From Bordetella genomosp. 12 (GTDB taxonomy: Bacteria > Pseudomonadota > Gammaproteobacteria > Burkholderiales > Burkholderiaceae_B): 64,000 nucleotides of DNA. Both the position numbers and the translations under genes were made by a program. The stretch spans positions 558,001 through 622,000 of the forward strand of contig NZ_NEVU01000003.1 of assembly GCF_002261355.1 (NCBI RefSeq). Reading direction: 5' to 3'. Every line of letters begins with the position of its first letter. The first letter of the stretch is position 1. Positions 16,966-27,500 of this stretch are shown here, piece by piece. The notes under the pieces were generated by a model, which saw nothing but the letters and a program-made list of their open reading frames with translations, had not been told where the DNA came from and made no database searches.

Positions 16966-18246
16966 TCAGACCACCCTGCCGAAGCCACGGCTGAGCGTGA
17001 TCTTGCCCGCCTGCAGGCGCGCCAGGTTGGTATCCAGATCCTCCAGCACGTAGAGGTAATTGACCATCATGCCGCAGGACTGCTCCAAGCCCTTGTCGGA
17101 GACATCCGCGGCCCAGTTCAGCCGCTCCAGGCGCGCGCCATTGCCCAGGTGAAAGCGCGCCACCGGGTCCAGCGGTTGCGCCTGTTTCAAGGTCTGCAGA
17201 TAGTGCGCGGCCAGCTTGACGCCAGCGCGGCGCAGGGCTTCCGAGGGTTTGCCGCGCGCGGCCCGGCTCAGGCGCGCCACCCAGCGCGCCCCTTCGGGTG
17301 TGCGGCCTTCGCCGCCCGTCTCACCGCGAACGATGCGCTCGACTTCGGCTCCCTTCAGGCGCGCCAGCCAGGCGCTAAAGCCCGGCATGGGGGACAGCGT
17401 GGCGAACGACTTGAGCTGCGGTAACTCCTGCAACAACCGTTCGATCACACGTTTGAGCAGAAAATTGCCGAAACTGATGCCCCGCAAACCCTCCTGCGTG
17501 TTGGAGATGGAATAAAAAATCGCCCAGCGCGCGCGGCTCAGGTCCTGAGTCGGCGCCTGCGTATCCAGCAAGGACTGGACGCTATCCGACATGCGGGCAT
17601 CAAAGGCGATCTCCACGAAGATGAGCGGCACGTCCGGCATCTGCGGATGAAAGTAGGCATAGCACCGCCGGTCGGTGGCGACGCGATGCCGCAGATCATC
17701 CCAGGACTGTATGGCGTGCACGGCTTCGTACTGGATCAGTTTTTCGAGCAAGGAGGCCGGGCTGTCCCAGGTCAGCGGGCGCAGCTCCAGCAGCCCCACG
17801 TCGAACCAGGCCGAGAGCAGCTCCTCCAGCACCTGTTCCAGCGCCTGCAGCCCGGCAACCTGCTTGCGCCAGCGCAGCATATCGGCGCGCAGGCTCACCA
17901 GAAAACGCAGGCCATCGGATTGCGCGTTGAACCGTTTGAACAGGCGCGCGGTCTCGTCGGCGGCGGGGTCCAGACGTGCCTGCGCGCGCGTCAGGCCGGC
18001 CAGCAGGCTACGGCGTCGCGCGCCGTCTGCCTGCGCGTAGGCCGCGCACCAGCCTGCGGCCAGCTTATTGGCGCGCACATCGGTCGCGCGCGCCTGAAAC
18101 AGCACCAGAATCTCCGTATCGGCGAACGGATCGCGCTCGAGCAAACGGCCCAGCCGGGCCATCAGGCCACTGCCGGCGCCAGGGTCCTCACCCGGCGCGC
18201 GCGGTTGCACGCCGCCCGCGGCCATCGGTCTGTCCAGAGATGACAT
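16966..18246 (-). CDS. matA: Malonyl-CoA decarboxylase
   Basis: MatA releases CO2 from malonyl-CoA to give acetyl-CoA. The 426-residue protein has the MLYCD C-terminal signature around 'DPVARFHLGNGA' and 'LNWAADVSDKG', ending in the Ser/Gly-rich 'QSCGMMVNYLY' stretch. The N-terminal helical domain is also present. The start at 18246 was chosen over an upstream ATG-like extension because GGAGGAG lies seven bases before it. It therefore overlaps the 3' end of the regulator gene by 59 bp in another frame. Confidence 0.93.
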   Translation of the reverse strand: MSSLDRPMAAGGVQPRAPGEDPGAGSGLMARLGRLLERDPFADTEILVLFQARATDVRANKLAAGWCAAYAQADGARRRSLLAGLTRAQARLDPAADETARLFKRFNAQSDGLRFLVSLRADMLRWRKQVAGLQALEQVLEELLSAWFDVGLLELRPLTWDSPASLLEKLIQYEAVHAIQSWDDLRHRVATDRRCYAYFHPQMPDVPLIFVEIAFDARMSDSVQSLLDTQAPTQDLSRARWAIFYSISNTQEGLRGISFGNFLLKRVIERLLQELPQLKSFATLSPMPGFSAWLARLKGAEVERIVRGETGGEGRTPEGARWVARLSRAARGKPSEALRRAGVKLAAHYLQTLKQAQPLDPVARFHLGNGARLERLNWAADVSDKGLEQSCGMMVNYLYVLEDLDTNLARLQAGKITLSRGFGRVV

Positions 18247-18937
18247 GAGCTTGCTCCTCCGAGTCGGGCAGCCGCTGACCGGGCTGCGTTTGCGCCAGCA
18301 GGCGCAGGGCGTCCATCTGCCGCAGCAAGTGCTTGCGCGTGAGCGCTTCGGCACCTTCCGGATCACGCGCCAGCAATGCGGCATAGATGGCCAGATGTTC
18401 GGCGCAGGATTCCTGCAGGCGGCCCGGCAGCGCAAGGCTTTTGTGCCGGAACAGGCCGACCACTTTGCGCAACTTGTCCACCATGTCGGATAGCCAGCGG
18501 TTATCCGCCAGCGACTGCACCTTGATATGGATGCGGTAATTGGTGTCGTAGTAGTCGTTCATCCTGCCGGCCGCGGCCTGCTCGCGCAGGTTGTCATGCA
18601 GCGGCGCCAGTGCCTGGAGATCGTCGGGCGTGGCTTTCTGGGCCGCCTCGTAGGCGCAACGCCCCTCCAGCATGGCCATGAGGGGAAAGATCTGCTCCAG
18701 ATCGGCCAGCGCGAGTTCGTTGACGAAGCTGCCACGCCGCGGCTCCAGACGCACCAGCCCTTCGTTGGCCAACACCTTGAGCGCCTCGCGCAAGGGTGTG
18801 CGCGAAATCCCCAGTTGTTCGGTCAGCCGCAACTCGTCTATCCACTGGCCCGAGGCCAGCACCTGGGCGCGAATCATGTCGCGCAGGCGGTCTGCGACCT
18901 CCAGGTAGAGCGCCTGCCGGACAATCGGAGCAGCCAT
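18188..18937 (-). CDS. matR: GntR-family (FCD) transcriptional regulator of malonate genes
   Basis: The 249-residue protein has an N-terminal GntR winged helix (about residues 10-75, including 'TEQLGISRTPLREALKVL' and 'RRGSFV') and a C-terminal all-helical FCD ligand domain containing the metal-binding His/Asp pattern ('YDTNYRIHIKV', 'EHLAIYAALLARD'). It leads the malonate operon and its 3' end overlaps matA by 59 bp. By analogy with MatR it probably responds to malonate or malonyl-CoA. The final 20 residues are polar and unlike the family core. Confidence 0.88.
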   Translation of the reverse strand: MAAPIVRQALYLEVADRLRDMIRAQVLASGQWIDELRLTEQLGISRTPLREALKVLANEGLVRLEPRRGSFVNELALADLEQIFPLMAMLEGRCAYEAAQKATPDDLQALAPLHDNLREQAAAGRMNDYYDTNYRIHIKVQSLADNRWLSDMVDKLRKVVGLFRHKSLALPGRLQESCAEHLAIYAALLARDPEGAEALTRKHLLRQMDALRLLAQTQPGQRLPDSEEQAHVISGQTDGRGRRATARAG

Positions 18938-18946
18938 GGCTTATCC

Positions 18947-18958
18947 ATAATGCATAAT
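18947..18958. promoter_or_regulatory. Candidate MatR operator
   Basis: An AT-rich near-palindrome centred on ATGCAT (form AT-x-ATGCAT-x-AT) lies 10 bp before the matR start in otherwise GC-rich DNA. FCD-type GntR regulators commonly bind short AT-containing palindromes at this position. The match to any specific consensus is loose. Confidence 0.35.
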
Positions 18959-19014
18959 TACAGCCATGGTAAACCGGCTTGGCGCCCCTGTCTGCCCCAG
19001 GAAAAACCCTCGAA

Positions 19015-19785
19015 TCAGAGATGCAGCAGGCCGTTGACGGCGTGGCCCGACAGCGATCGCGCCCAGCGGCGCGCGGGCAGCCCATACTGGGATTCGACCA
19101 CTTCGGCCCGCGCCAGCAGCTCGGCCGGGGTCACAGCCAGGGACGGGCCCGTAAAGGCCAGGACGATCTGGTTGCCCGCATCGATTTCAGGCAAGAGGAT
19201 GATCCGATCGTCAAAGGCCTTCGAGAGGTTGGCGATGTTGCGACCGAAACTCTCGTGCCTGCCGAACAGATTGACCGCCAGCACACCGACCTCGCCCAGC
19301 ACGCGGCGGCAATCGCGATAAAAGCCGACGCTGTCACGCACCGGCCCCTCGGCCTTGGCGTCGTACAGGTCCACCATCAGCACCTGGCAACGGCCGGCAT
19401 GCAAAGGATCGCCCACCCAGACCGCGGCGTCCTCGTGATGCACTTCCAGACGCGCCGGCGTCGGCAATTTGAAGAACATCTGGCAGACGGCCGTCACCTG
19501 CGGATTCCACTCCACGACGTCCAGCCGGCTGCGGGTGTGCTTGAGACAGAAGCGCGCCAGCGACCCCGCGCCCAGCCCGAGCAAACCAATGGATTGCTCG
19601 CGCGGCGGCTCCAGAAAGAGCAGCCAGGCCATCATTTGCGAGGTGTACTCCAGCACCAGCTCGGCGGGATTCCGGATGCGCATAGCGCCTTGAATCCATT
19701 CACTGCCGAAATGCAGGTAGCGCACGCCATCGGCCTCCGAAAGCGAAGGCTGATCCAGGTCTGAGGGTTGATTGCGTCGTGACAT
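19015..19785 (-). CDS. Spermidine synthase-like methyltransferase-fold protein
   Basis: The 256-residue protein has a Rossmann-type SAM-binding core: 'LLGLGAGSLARF' (glycine loop), an acidic residue at the end of strand 2 ('DVVEWNPQV') and 'VLMVDLYDA' where polyamine synthases carry their catalytic aspartates. It is shorter than typical SpeE (about 285) and the substrate side is diverged, so polyamine synthesis is uncertain. ATG at 19785 is the first start that does not run into the divergent gene; no strong ribosome site is seen. It is divergent from the gamma-glutamyltransferase with 36 bp between starts. Confidence 0.8.
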   Translation of the reverse strand: MSRRNQPSDLDQPSLSEADGVRYLHFGSEWIQGAMRIRNPAELVLEYTSQMMAWLLFLEPPREQSIGLLGLGAGSLARFCLKHTRSRLDVVEWNPQVTAVCQMFFKLPTPARLEVHHEDAAVWVGDPLHAGRCQVLMVDLYDAKAEGPVRDSVGFYRDCRRVLGEVGVLAVNLFGRHESFGRNIANLSKAFDDRIILLPEIDAGNQIVLAFTGPSLAVTPAELLARAEVVESQYGLPARRWARSLSGHAVNGLLHL

Positions 19786-19821
19786 CACGGCATTGTAGCG
19801 ATAGCCCCCGAGGAGACCCAC

Positions 19822-21408
19822 GTGCACGACAATTTTTCCAGCACCCAAATCACCCGCAAGACCGTACTGCACAGCGCCGACGGTGTCGTCGCCGCCCAGC
19901 ATCGCAAAGCCGCCGAAGCCGGCGCGGCCATCCTGGCCGCGGGCGGCGATGCCGTGGATGCCGCCGTCGCCACCTCGTTTGCCGCCGGGGTGGTCGAACC
20001 CTGGATGAGCGGCCCCATGGGCGGCGGCGCCATGGTCATCTATCGTGCCGACACCCGGCAGACCCGGGTGGTGCACTTCGGCATGCGCTCGCCTGCCGCG
20101 CTGGATCCCAAGGACTACCCCCTGGCGGGCGACGGCAGCGTTTCGGCTGACCTCTTCCCCTGGCCGGCCGTGGTCGATGACCGCAATTGCCGCGGCGCCC
20201 GGGCCGTTGCCGTGCCCGGCACGGTGGCCGGCATGGCCGCAGCACACCAGGCCTATGGCCGGCTGCCCTGGCGTGACAACCTGCAAAGCGCCATCGCCCT
20301 AGCCGAAGAGGGGCCCTTGGTCGATTGGTATGCCACGTTGATGATCGCCGGTTCGGCACGCTGGCTGGCGCGCGACCCCGCCGCCGCCGCGATGTTTCTC
20401 GATGAAGGCCTGTGGCCCAAGTCCAGCGGCTGGACCGCCACGGCGGCCAAACGTCTGGATTTCCGGCGTGCGGCCCAGACCCTGCGCCAATTGGCCGAGG
20501 AAGGCGCGCAGGCGCTGTATGGCGGTGACATCGGCCGCGCGCTGGCCGCCGACATCCAGGCTCAGGGCGGCAGCCTGGCGCTGGCCGATTTGCAGCACTA
20601 CGAGGCGCAATGGCTGGATGCGCTGGCCATCCCCTATCGTGGGGGTACGGTGTACGCCACCCCGCAGATGACCGCGGGCCCCAACCTGGCCCGCTGCCTG
20701 GGCCGCCTGGAAAGCTTGCTGCAGCCCCAGGGCCGCCCCGGCCCGGCCGCTTTCGAAAGCTATGCGCAGGTCCTCCTGGATGAGTACCAATGGCGGTTCC
20801 AGCATATGGGAGACAACGAAGATCCTCGCACCCCGGGCTGCACCACGCATTTCAGCGTCGTCGACCGCCAGGGCAATATGTGCGCGGTGACGCAGACTTT
20901 GCTGTCGGCCTTCGGCTCGCACGTGGTCGCGCCGTCGACCGGCATGCTGCTGAACAACGGCATCATGTGGTTCGACCCCGAGCCCGGCAAGCCCAATTCC
21001 CTGGCTCCGGGCAAACGCTGCCTGATGAACATCTGCCCGGTGGTGGGCCGGCATGACGACCGCGTCTTCGCGCTGGGCGCTTCCGGCGGACGCAAGATCC
21101 TGCCCGCCGTGCTGCAATTGACGTCCTTTCTGATGGACTATGGCATGTCGCTGGAGGAAGCCTTTCACCATCCGCGCATCGATGCCAGCACCGACACCCT
21201 CATCATCGACCCGGCGCTGGGCGAACTGACCGTGGCGGCGTTGGCGGGGCGTTTCCCCCATGCCCTGGCTCGCCGCGGCGTCTATCCCTTGGCCTATGCC
21301 TGCCCAAGCGGCGTGGCGCGCGACCGGCAAGGCAACCAGGGATGCACGGAAATCATGGCTCCCTGGGGCGACGCCGCCCTGGCCGAGCATCAAGGCCGTC
21401 AGGCCTGA
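19822..21408 (+). CDS. Gamma-glutamyltransferase family protein (Ntn hydrolase)
   Basis: The 528-residue precursor should cleave itself before Thr341, within 'CTTHFSVVD', which matches the catalytic threonine region of GGT. The small subunit also shows the conserved 'LLNNGIMWF' and 'ASGGRKI' segments. The N-terminus has no signal peptide, unlike the periplasmic GGTs of enteric bacteria, so it is probably cytoplasmic. The start is GTG at 19822, with GAGGAG six bases before it. It may hydrolyse glutathione or another gamma-glutamyl or acylated compound. Confidence 0.9.
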   Translation: MHDNFSSTQITRKTVLHSADGVVAAQHRKAAEAGAAILAAGGDAVDAAVATSFAAGVVEPWMSGPMGGGAMVIYRADTRQTRVVHFGMRSPAALDPKDYPLAGDGSVSADLFPWPAVVDDRNCRGARAVAVPGTVAGMAAAHQAYGRLPWRDNLQSAIALAEEGPLVDWYATLMIAGSARWLARDPAAAAMFLDEGLWPKSSGWTATAAKRLDFRRAAQTLRQLAEEGAQALYGGDIGRALAADIQAQGGSLALADLQHYEAQWLDALAIPYRGGTVYATPQMTAGPNLARCLGRLESLLQPQGRPGPAAFESYAQVLLDEYQWRFQHMGDNEDPRTPGCTTHFSVVDRQGNMCAVTQTLLSAFGSHVVAPSTGMLLNNGIMWFDPEPGKPNSLAPGKRCLMNICPVVGRHDDRVFALGASGGRKILPAVLQLTSFLMDYGMSLEEAFHHPRIDASTDTLIIDPALGELTVAALAGRFPHALARRGVYPLAYACPSGVARDRQGNQGCTEIMAPWGDAALAEHQGRQA

Positions 21409-21423
21409 ACCGGCCCCGCCATG

Positions 21424-21460
21424 AAAAAGGCCTGAGCCCGGACTTGCCGGCTCAGGCCTT
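21424..21460 (-). terminator. Intrinsic terminator of typA
   Basis: A 12-bp stem (21427-21438 with 21449-21460) is followed on the minus strand by five T. It lies between the convergent GGT and typA genes. Confidence 0.85.
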
Positions 21461-21504
21461 GTGCCACACCAGGGCGGAACACCATCCGCCCCGTGCGCAG
21501 TCGC

Positions 21505-23325
21505 TTACGCGTTTTCGCGCGATGCGCGGCGACGCTCGTGCTCTTGCAGATAACGCTTGCGCAGACGGATGGACTTGGGCGTGATCTCGACCAGTTCGTC
21601 GTCATCGATGAACTCGACCGCGTACTCCAGCGTCAGCTGAATGGGCGGCACCAGGCGCACGGCCTCGTCCGTGCCCGAAGCCCGCACGTTGGTCAGCTGC
21701 TTACCCTTGATCGGGTTGACGACCAGATCGTTGTCGCGGCTGTGGATACCGATGATCATGCCTTCGTACAGCGGTTCGCCGGGGCTGACGAACATGCGGC
21801 CGCGATCCTGCAGCTTCCACAGGGCGTAGGCCACGGCGTCGCCGTTGTCCTGGCTGATCAGCACGCCGTTGCGGCGCTCGCCGATCGCGCCTTCACGCAC
21901 CGGAGCATACTCGTGGAAGGTGTGGCTCATCAGGCCCGTGCCGCGCGTCAGCGTCAGGAACTCGTTCTGGAAGCCGATCAGGCCCCGTGCCGGGATGATG
22001 TACTCGAGGCGCGTGCGGCCACGGCCATCGGGTTGCATGTCCTGCAGATCGCCACGGCGGCGGCCCAGTTCTTCCATCACGCCGCCCTGATGCGGGTCCT
22101 CGACGTCTACCGTCAAGGCCTCGTAGGGTTCGCACTTGACGCCGTCGACTTCCTTGAACACCACGCGCGGACGCGAAACCGCCAGCTCATAGCCTTCACG
22201 GCGCATGGTTTCCAGCAGAATGGTCAGGTGCAGTTCACCACGGCCAGACACTTCGAACACCGTGTCATCGCCCGTGTCGCGCACGCGCAGCGCCACGTTG
22301 GACTTGAGTTCGCGGTCCAGACGATCGCGCAATTGGCGGCTGGTGACGAACTTGCCTTCGCGGCCGGCCAGCGGCGAGGTGTTGACCATGAAGTTCATGG
22401 TCAGGGTCGGCTCGTCGATGCGCAGCACCGGCAGCGCCTCGGGCGTGCCCGGATCGGTCACCGTGGTGCCGATATTGAGGTCTTCGATACCGTTGATCAA
22501 CACGATATCGCCGGCTTCGGCTTCCTCGACCACCTCACGCTCCAGGCCGCTGAACTTCAGCACCTGGTTGATGCGGCCACGCTGCACCTGCCCTTCGGGA
22601 CCGAAGCGGAAAGCCACGTCCATGCCGGGACGCATGCGGCCGCGGTTGACGCGACCCACACCGATCTTGCCGACATAGCTGTTGTAATCCAGCGAGATGA
22701 TCTGCATCTGCAGCGGCGCATTGGGGTCGTCCTCACGCTGCGGCACGTGCTGCAGAATGGCTTCGAACAGCGGGCGCATGTCGCCGCTGCGCACATCTTC
22801 GGTGGCGCCGGCGTAGCCCGACAGGCCCGAGGCGTAGATCACCGGGAAGTCGAGCTGCTCTTCCGTGGCGCCCAGCTTGTCGAACAGTTCGAAGGTGGCA
22901 TTGATGACGAAGTCCGGACGCGCGCCGGGACGATCGATCTTGTTGACCACGACGATGGGCTTGAGGCCCAGGGCCAGCGCCTTGCGGGTCACGAAGATGG
23001 TCTGCGGCATCGGGCCTTCGACCGCGTCAACCAGCAGGAGCACGCCGTCGACCATGGACAGCACGCGCTCGACTTCACCACCGAAGTCAGCGTGCCCCGG
23101 GGTGTCGACGATGTTGATGTGCGTGCCCTGATACTCCACGGCGCAGTTCTTGGCCAGAATCGTGATGCCGCGTTCTTTTTCCAGGTCGTTCGAGTCCATG
23201 ACCCGTTCAGCAACCGCCTGGTTTTCGCGGAAAGTGCCGGATTGGCGCAGCAATTGATCGACCAGGGTCGTCTTGCCGTGGTCCACGTGGGCGATGATGG
23301 CGACGTTGCGCAATGCGCGGGTCAT
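21505..23325 (-). CDS. typA: Ribosome-associated GTPase TypA/BipA
   Basis: BipA is an EF-G-like GTPase that helps late 50S assembly and stress adaptation. The 606-residue protein shows AHVDHGKT (12-19), DTPGH (74-78) and NKID (128-131), then the EF-G-like beta-barrel and two alpha/beta domains and the BipA-specific C-terminal domain ('[13 protein letters not shown]', 'RASGTDEA'). The C-terminal '[14 protein letters not shown]' tail is typical. The start at 23325 follows AAAGGA; the upstream in-frame extension overlaps truB and lacks family similarity. It is 10 bp from truB. Confidence 0.96.
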   Translation of the reverse strand: MTRALRNVAIIAHVDHGKTTLVDQLLRQSGTFRENQAVAERVMDSNDLEKERGITILAKNCAVEYQGTHINIVDTPGHADFGGEVERVLSMVDGVLLLVDAVEGPMPQTIFVTRKALALGLKPIVVVNKIDRPGARPDFVINATFELFDKLGATEEQLDFPVIYASGLSGYAGATEDVRSGDMRPLFEAILQHVPQREDDPNAPLQMQIISLDYNSYVGKIGVGRVNRGRMRPGMDVAFRFGPEGQVQRGRINQVLKFSGLEREVVEEAEAGDIVLINGIEDLNIGTTVTDPGTPEALPVLRIDEPTLTMNFMVNTSPLAGREGKFVTSRQLRDRLDRELKSNVALRVRDTGDDTVFEVSGRGELHLTILLETMRREGYELAVSRPRVVFKEVDGVKCEPYEALTVDVEDPHQGGVMEELGRRRGDLQDMQPDGRGRTRLEYIIPARGLIGFQNEFLTLTRGTGLMSHTFHEYAPVREGAIGERRNGVLISQDNGDAVAYALWKLQDRGRMFVSPGEPLYEGMIIGIHSRDNDLVVNPIKGKQLTNVRASGTDEAVRLVPPIQLTLEYAVEFIDDDELVEITPKSIRLRKRYLQEHERRRASRENA

Positions 23326-23335
23326 AGCAGGTCCT

Positions 23336-24076
23336 TTAAGTTCGGGGGGCGGGAAGCAGCCCCGCCGGCAATTCATTGAGCGCAAGCAAGGCCGCCTTGG
23401 GGTCGGGCATCGCTTGCAGGGCATCCAGGGTTACTGCGCGGTCCAGGGAGAAAGGCCCGACCTCGGTGCGGCGCAGGGCCGCCAGGTGGGCATAACACCC
23501 CAACGCGCGCCCTATGTCCTGGGCCAGCGTACGGATGTAAGTCCCTTTACTGCACGCCACATCGATCTGGGCCTGGTGCCCGGTAAACGACAGCAGTTCG
23601 ATGCGATAAATCGTGACCCGCCGAGGCGGGCGTTCCAACTCGATACCGGCGCGGGCATACTCGTACAGCGGTTTGCCGTCGCGCTTGAGCGCCGAATACA
23701 TCGGCGGAATTTGTTCAATGCTGCCCTGAAAACGTGACAACACTTCGCGCAGCGCTGCTTCGTCCGGAACATCCTGGCCGGGCTCGGCCCGTGCCACGAC
23801 ATTGCCAGTCAGATCGCCGCTATCGGTCTCTTCGCCAAACTGCAGCGTGGCCTGATAGGTCTTGTCGGCGTTGAGCATCGCGCCCGAAATCTTGGTCGCG
23901 CGCCCCATACAGCACAGCAGCAGCCCGGTTGCAAACGGGTCCAAGGTTCCCGTATGACCGGCCTTGGCGGCATCCAGTGTCCGTTTGGCGCGCTGCAAGG
24001 CGTGATTGCTCGACAAACCCACCGGTTTGTCCAGCAACAAAACACCGTCGAGCGGCTGCCCGCGTCGTTTGGCCAT
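23336..24076 (-). CDS. truB: tRNA pseudouridine(55) synthase TruB
   Basis: TruB makes pseudouridine at position 55 of the tRNA T-loop. The 246-residue protein has the catalytic Asp46 in 'GHTGTLDPFATGLL', the 'KTYQA' and 'GSIEQIPPMYSA' conserved segments, and the 'CSKGTYIRTLAQDIG' motif. It sits in the usual rbfA-truB order, 42 bp after rbfA. It is slightly shorter than E. coli TruB (314) because the C-terminal PUA domain is lacking or reduced, as in many betaproteobacteria. Confidence 0.96.
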   Translation of the reverse strand: MAKRRGQPLDGVLLLDKPVGLSSNHALQRAKRTLDAAKAGHTGTLDPFATGLLLCCMGRATKISGAMLNADKTYQATLQFGEETDSGDLTGNVVARAEPGQDVPDEAALREVLSRFQGSIEQIPPMYSALKRDGKPLYEYARAGIELERPPRRVTIYRIELLSFTGHQAQIDVACSKGTYIRTLAQDIGRALGCYAHLAALRRTEVGPFSLDRAVTLDALQAMPDPKAALLALNELPAGLLPAPRT

Positions 24077-24118
24077 CGTCGGAATCCGAAACAGAGAAAA
24101 AAAGCGACGACAGCCCGA

Positions 24119-24517
24119 TCAGGACTGGTCTTCAGGCTCGTCGGGAACGCCCGACTGCGGACCGCGGTTGGCGCGATCGATCAGCATCGACATTTCGATG
24201 CCGCGTTCCAGTTGCGGATCGTGCACAAAGCGCAAGGTCGGAACGGTGTGGATATGGAGAAGCTTGTAAAGCTGCGAATGCAGCCAGCCGGCCTTTTCGT
24301 TCAGCAAGGCAGCAGCGGTCTCGGGCTCGGCGCCCAAGACCGTGAAATGCACCTTGGCATGCGCGTAATCGGCCGACAATTCCACCCCCGAGAGCGTGAT
24401 CAGGCCAGCGCGAGTCATATCGATCTCGCGCTGAATGATCCCGGCCAGATCCTTCTGGATCTGTTCGGCCAACCGCAAATTGCGGCCGGGGATGGATTTG
24501 GACTTGTGACGGCTCAT
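24119..24517 (-). CDS. rbfA: 30S ribosome-binding factor A
   Basis: RbfA helps mature the 5' end of 16S rRNA and the 30S subunit. The 132-residue protein has the KH-like fold pattern of the family, starting '[18 protein letters not shown]' and including '[18 protein letters not shown]' and '[14 protein letters not shown]'. The acidic C-terminal tail is short. It lies 27 bp after infB, within the conserved nusA-infB-rbfA-truB operon. Confidence 0.96.
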   Translation of the reverse strand: MSRHKSKSIPGRNLRLAEQIQKDLAGIIQREIDMTRAGLITLSGVELSADYAHAKVHFTVLGAEPETAAALLNEKAGWLHSQLYKLLHIHTVPTLRFVHDPQLERGIEMSMLIDRANRGPQSGVPDEPEDQS

Positions 24518-24544
24518 GTAACAACCCGCGCGGGGCCTGTTTGT

Positions 24545-27500
24545 TTACAGGGTACGCGCAATTTCCTTGATTTCAAAGACTTCGAGCTGATCGCCCACTT
24601 CCAGGTCGTTGCTGCCGCGCAGGGTCAGGCCGCAATCGAAGCCCGACTTGACTTCCTTGACGTCGTCCTTGAAGCGGCGCAGCGAATCGAGCTGACCGGT
24701 CCAGATGACCACGTTGTTGCGCAGCAGGCGGACCTGCGAATCGCGACGCACCAGACCATCGAGCACCATGCAACCGGCAACGGTGCCGATACGCGAAATC
24801 GTGTAGACCTCGCGCACTTCGACCTGACCGATGACTTCTTCTTTCTTCTCCGGCGCCAACATGCCCGACATGGCTGCCTTCACTTCATCGACGGCGTCGT
24901 AGATGATGTTGTAGTAGCGCAGATCGATGCCGTTGTTCTCGGCCAGCTTCTTGGCGCTCTGGTCGGCACGCACGTTAAAGCCGATGACCACCGCATTCGA
25001 GGCGATCGCCAGGTTGACGTCGCTTTCGGAGATCCCGCCGACGGCAGCATGCACGACCTGCACACGCACTTCGTCGGTCGACAGCTTGGTCAGCGCGTTC
25101 ACCAACGCTTCCTGCGAACCCTGAACGTCGGTCTTGACGATCAACGGCAGGGTCTGCGTACCTTCGCCCATGTTGTCGAACATGGATTCCAGCTTGGCGG
25201 CCTGCTGGCGGGCCAGCTTGACGTCGCGGAACTTGCCTTGGCGGAACAGCGCGATTTCGCGCGCCTTGCGCTCGTCGCTCAGGGAGATGAGTTCATCACC
25301 GGCCGCGGGCACTTCGGTCAGGCCCTGAATTTCGACCGGAATCGAGGGACCCGCGCTTTGAATCTGCTTGCCGTTTTCGTCGAGCATGGCGCGCACACGG
25401 CCGAAGCTCGCGCCGGCCAGCACCACGTCACCGCGCTTGAGCGTACCGCTTTGCACCAGGATGGTGGCAACCGGACCCCGGCCCTTATCCAGGCGGGCTT
25501 CGATGACCAGACCCTTGGCGGAGGCTTCGACCGGAGCGGTCAGCTCCAGAATTTCGGCCTGCAGCAGGACGTTTTCGAGCAGCTCGTCGATGCCAGCGCC
25601 GGTCTTGGCCGACACGGGCACGAAAGGCACGTCGCCGCCGTATTCTTCCGGCACGACTTCCTCGGCGACCAGTTCCTGCTTGACGCGCTCGGGGTTGGCG
25701 TCGGGCTTGTCGATCTTGTTGACCGCCACGACCAGGGGCACACCGGCCGCCTTGGCGTGGTGGATGGCTTCGCGCGTTTGCGGCATGACGCCGTCATCGG
25801 CGGCGACAACCAGAATCACGATATCGGTGGCCTTGGCACCACGGGCACGCATGGCCGTAAAGGCTTCGTGGCCCGGGGTATCCAGGAAGGTCACGCTGCC
25901 ACGATCGGTTTCGACGTGATAGGCGCCGATGTGCTGCGTAATGCCGCCGGCTTCGCCCGCGGCAACCTTGGCGCGGCGGATGTAATCCAGCAGCGAGGTC
26001 TTGCCGTGGTCGACGTGGCCCATGACGGTCACCACCGGCGCGCGCGGCAAGGCTTCGGCCTCGGTCGCTGCGGGGGTTTCGTCCAGGAAGGCTTCCGGAT
26101 CATCCAGCTTGGCGGCAATCGCCACGTGGCCCAGTTCCTCGACGACGATCATCGCGGTTTCCTGGTCCAGCACCTGGTTGATGGTGACCATCTGGCCGAG
26201 CTTCATCAATTGCTTGATGACTTCGGCTGCCTTGACGGACATCTTGTGAGCCAGATCGGCCACGGAGATCGTTTCCGGCACGTGAATCTCACGCGCGATG
26301 AATTCCTGAGCGGCGGGCTCATGACGGCGATCGTTCTGGTGATTGCGGCCATTGCGCGAACCCTTACCGCCGCCACCGCCCTTGCCGCCGGCGCGCCAGC
26401 CGTCACGGGTATTGGGCGTGGCGGCCGTCTTGTCGGCCGGCTTCTTGCGCGAAGCGTCATCACTCCAGGTCGAGGAAACCTCGGCCGTCTTGATGGTCTT
26501 CTTGCCGCCGGCTGCGGGTGCCGGCTTGTTGGCACCGCCCTCTTTCTTGGGCGCGGCCGCGGCGTCTTTCTTGCCAGCAGGCTTATGCAACGTGCCAGAC
26601 AAGGCCGGGGTGCTGGGCGCGGCTTCCGGTTCAGGTGCACGCAGCACCTTACGCGGACGATTCAGCATTTCGCGCAAGGCGGCGGCTTCTGCCTCCGCCT
26701 TGCGGCGTGCGTCTTCGCGAGCGCCGGGAGCCGTGGAGGCAGCGGCCGCGCGGCGCACCGCGTCGGCGGCGACCTGCGGGCGTGCCAGCTCAGCCTTGGA
26801 CAGCGTCTGGGTGGATTCGGATTTGGCCGCTTGGGCTGGGGATTTGGAGTTTATTTCGGTTTGAGCTTGCACAACGGATTCGGGCCCGGCTTCTTGAGTC
26901 GTGGGCACTGCGACAGATTCTTGCTTGGCTTCGGGCTCGACCGGCTGTGCCGTTGATTGCTCGCGGGAAGCTGCGGGTTGGGCGGACTGGGGCTCTGCTT
27001 CAGCCTTGACCGCGGGAGCAGGCGCCGACGTTTCCGCCGGTGCCGGGGTTTCGGTGGCGGCCTCGGCCGCCTGGGTCTTGATAGGTTCTGCTGCCTGTTC
27101 GGGTTCAGGCGCCGGCGCTGCCTGGACGGCAGGCGCCGGTTCGGCCGCTTCGACTTCCGCCTTGGGCGCGTCTTCGGCCTGAGGCGCTTCGGCCTTGGCT
27201 TCTTCCGGCACAACGGCTTCGGTCGGGGCGGACTGGGGCGCTTGCGCCTCAGGCGCCGTCACGGCTGCCTCCACCGGCTCGGCCGGTGCAGGCGAAGTCT
27301 CGGCAGCAGCCAGATCGGCGGCGGCCTGGGCATCGGCAGCGGCTTCCGCGGCCAGTTCGGCCGGGTCGCGCTTGACGAAGACGCGCTTTTTGCGCACTTC
27401 GACTTGAATCGTACGGGAACGCCCCGTGGCGTCCGCCTGACGGATCTCGGAAGTCTGACGGCGGGTCAGCGTGATCTTCTTGCCGTCGGTCGCGCCGTGC

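Noticed and set aside
18247..18435. Upstream extension of matA
   Set aside because: It lies inside matR in another frame, has unusual Cys/Arg content, and a strong ribosome site supports 18246.
21493..23379. Plus-strand open frame of 628 codons
   Set aside because: It is antisense to typA, which has all GTPase motifs.
23954..26956. Plus-strand open frame of 1000 codons
   Set aside because: It is fully antisense to infB and its end; composition and lack of motifs show a shadow frame.
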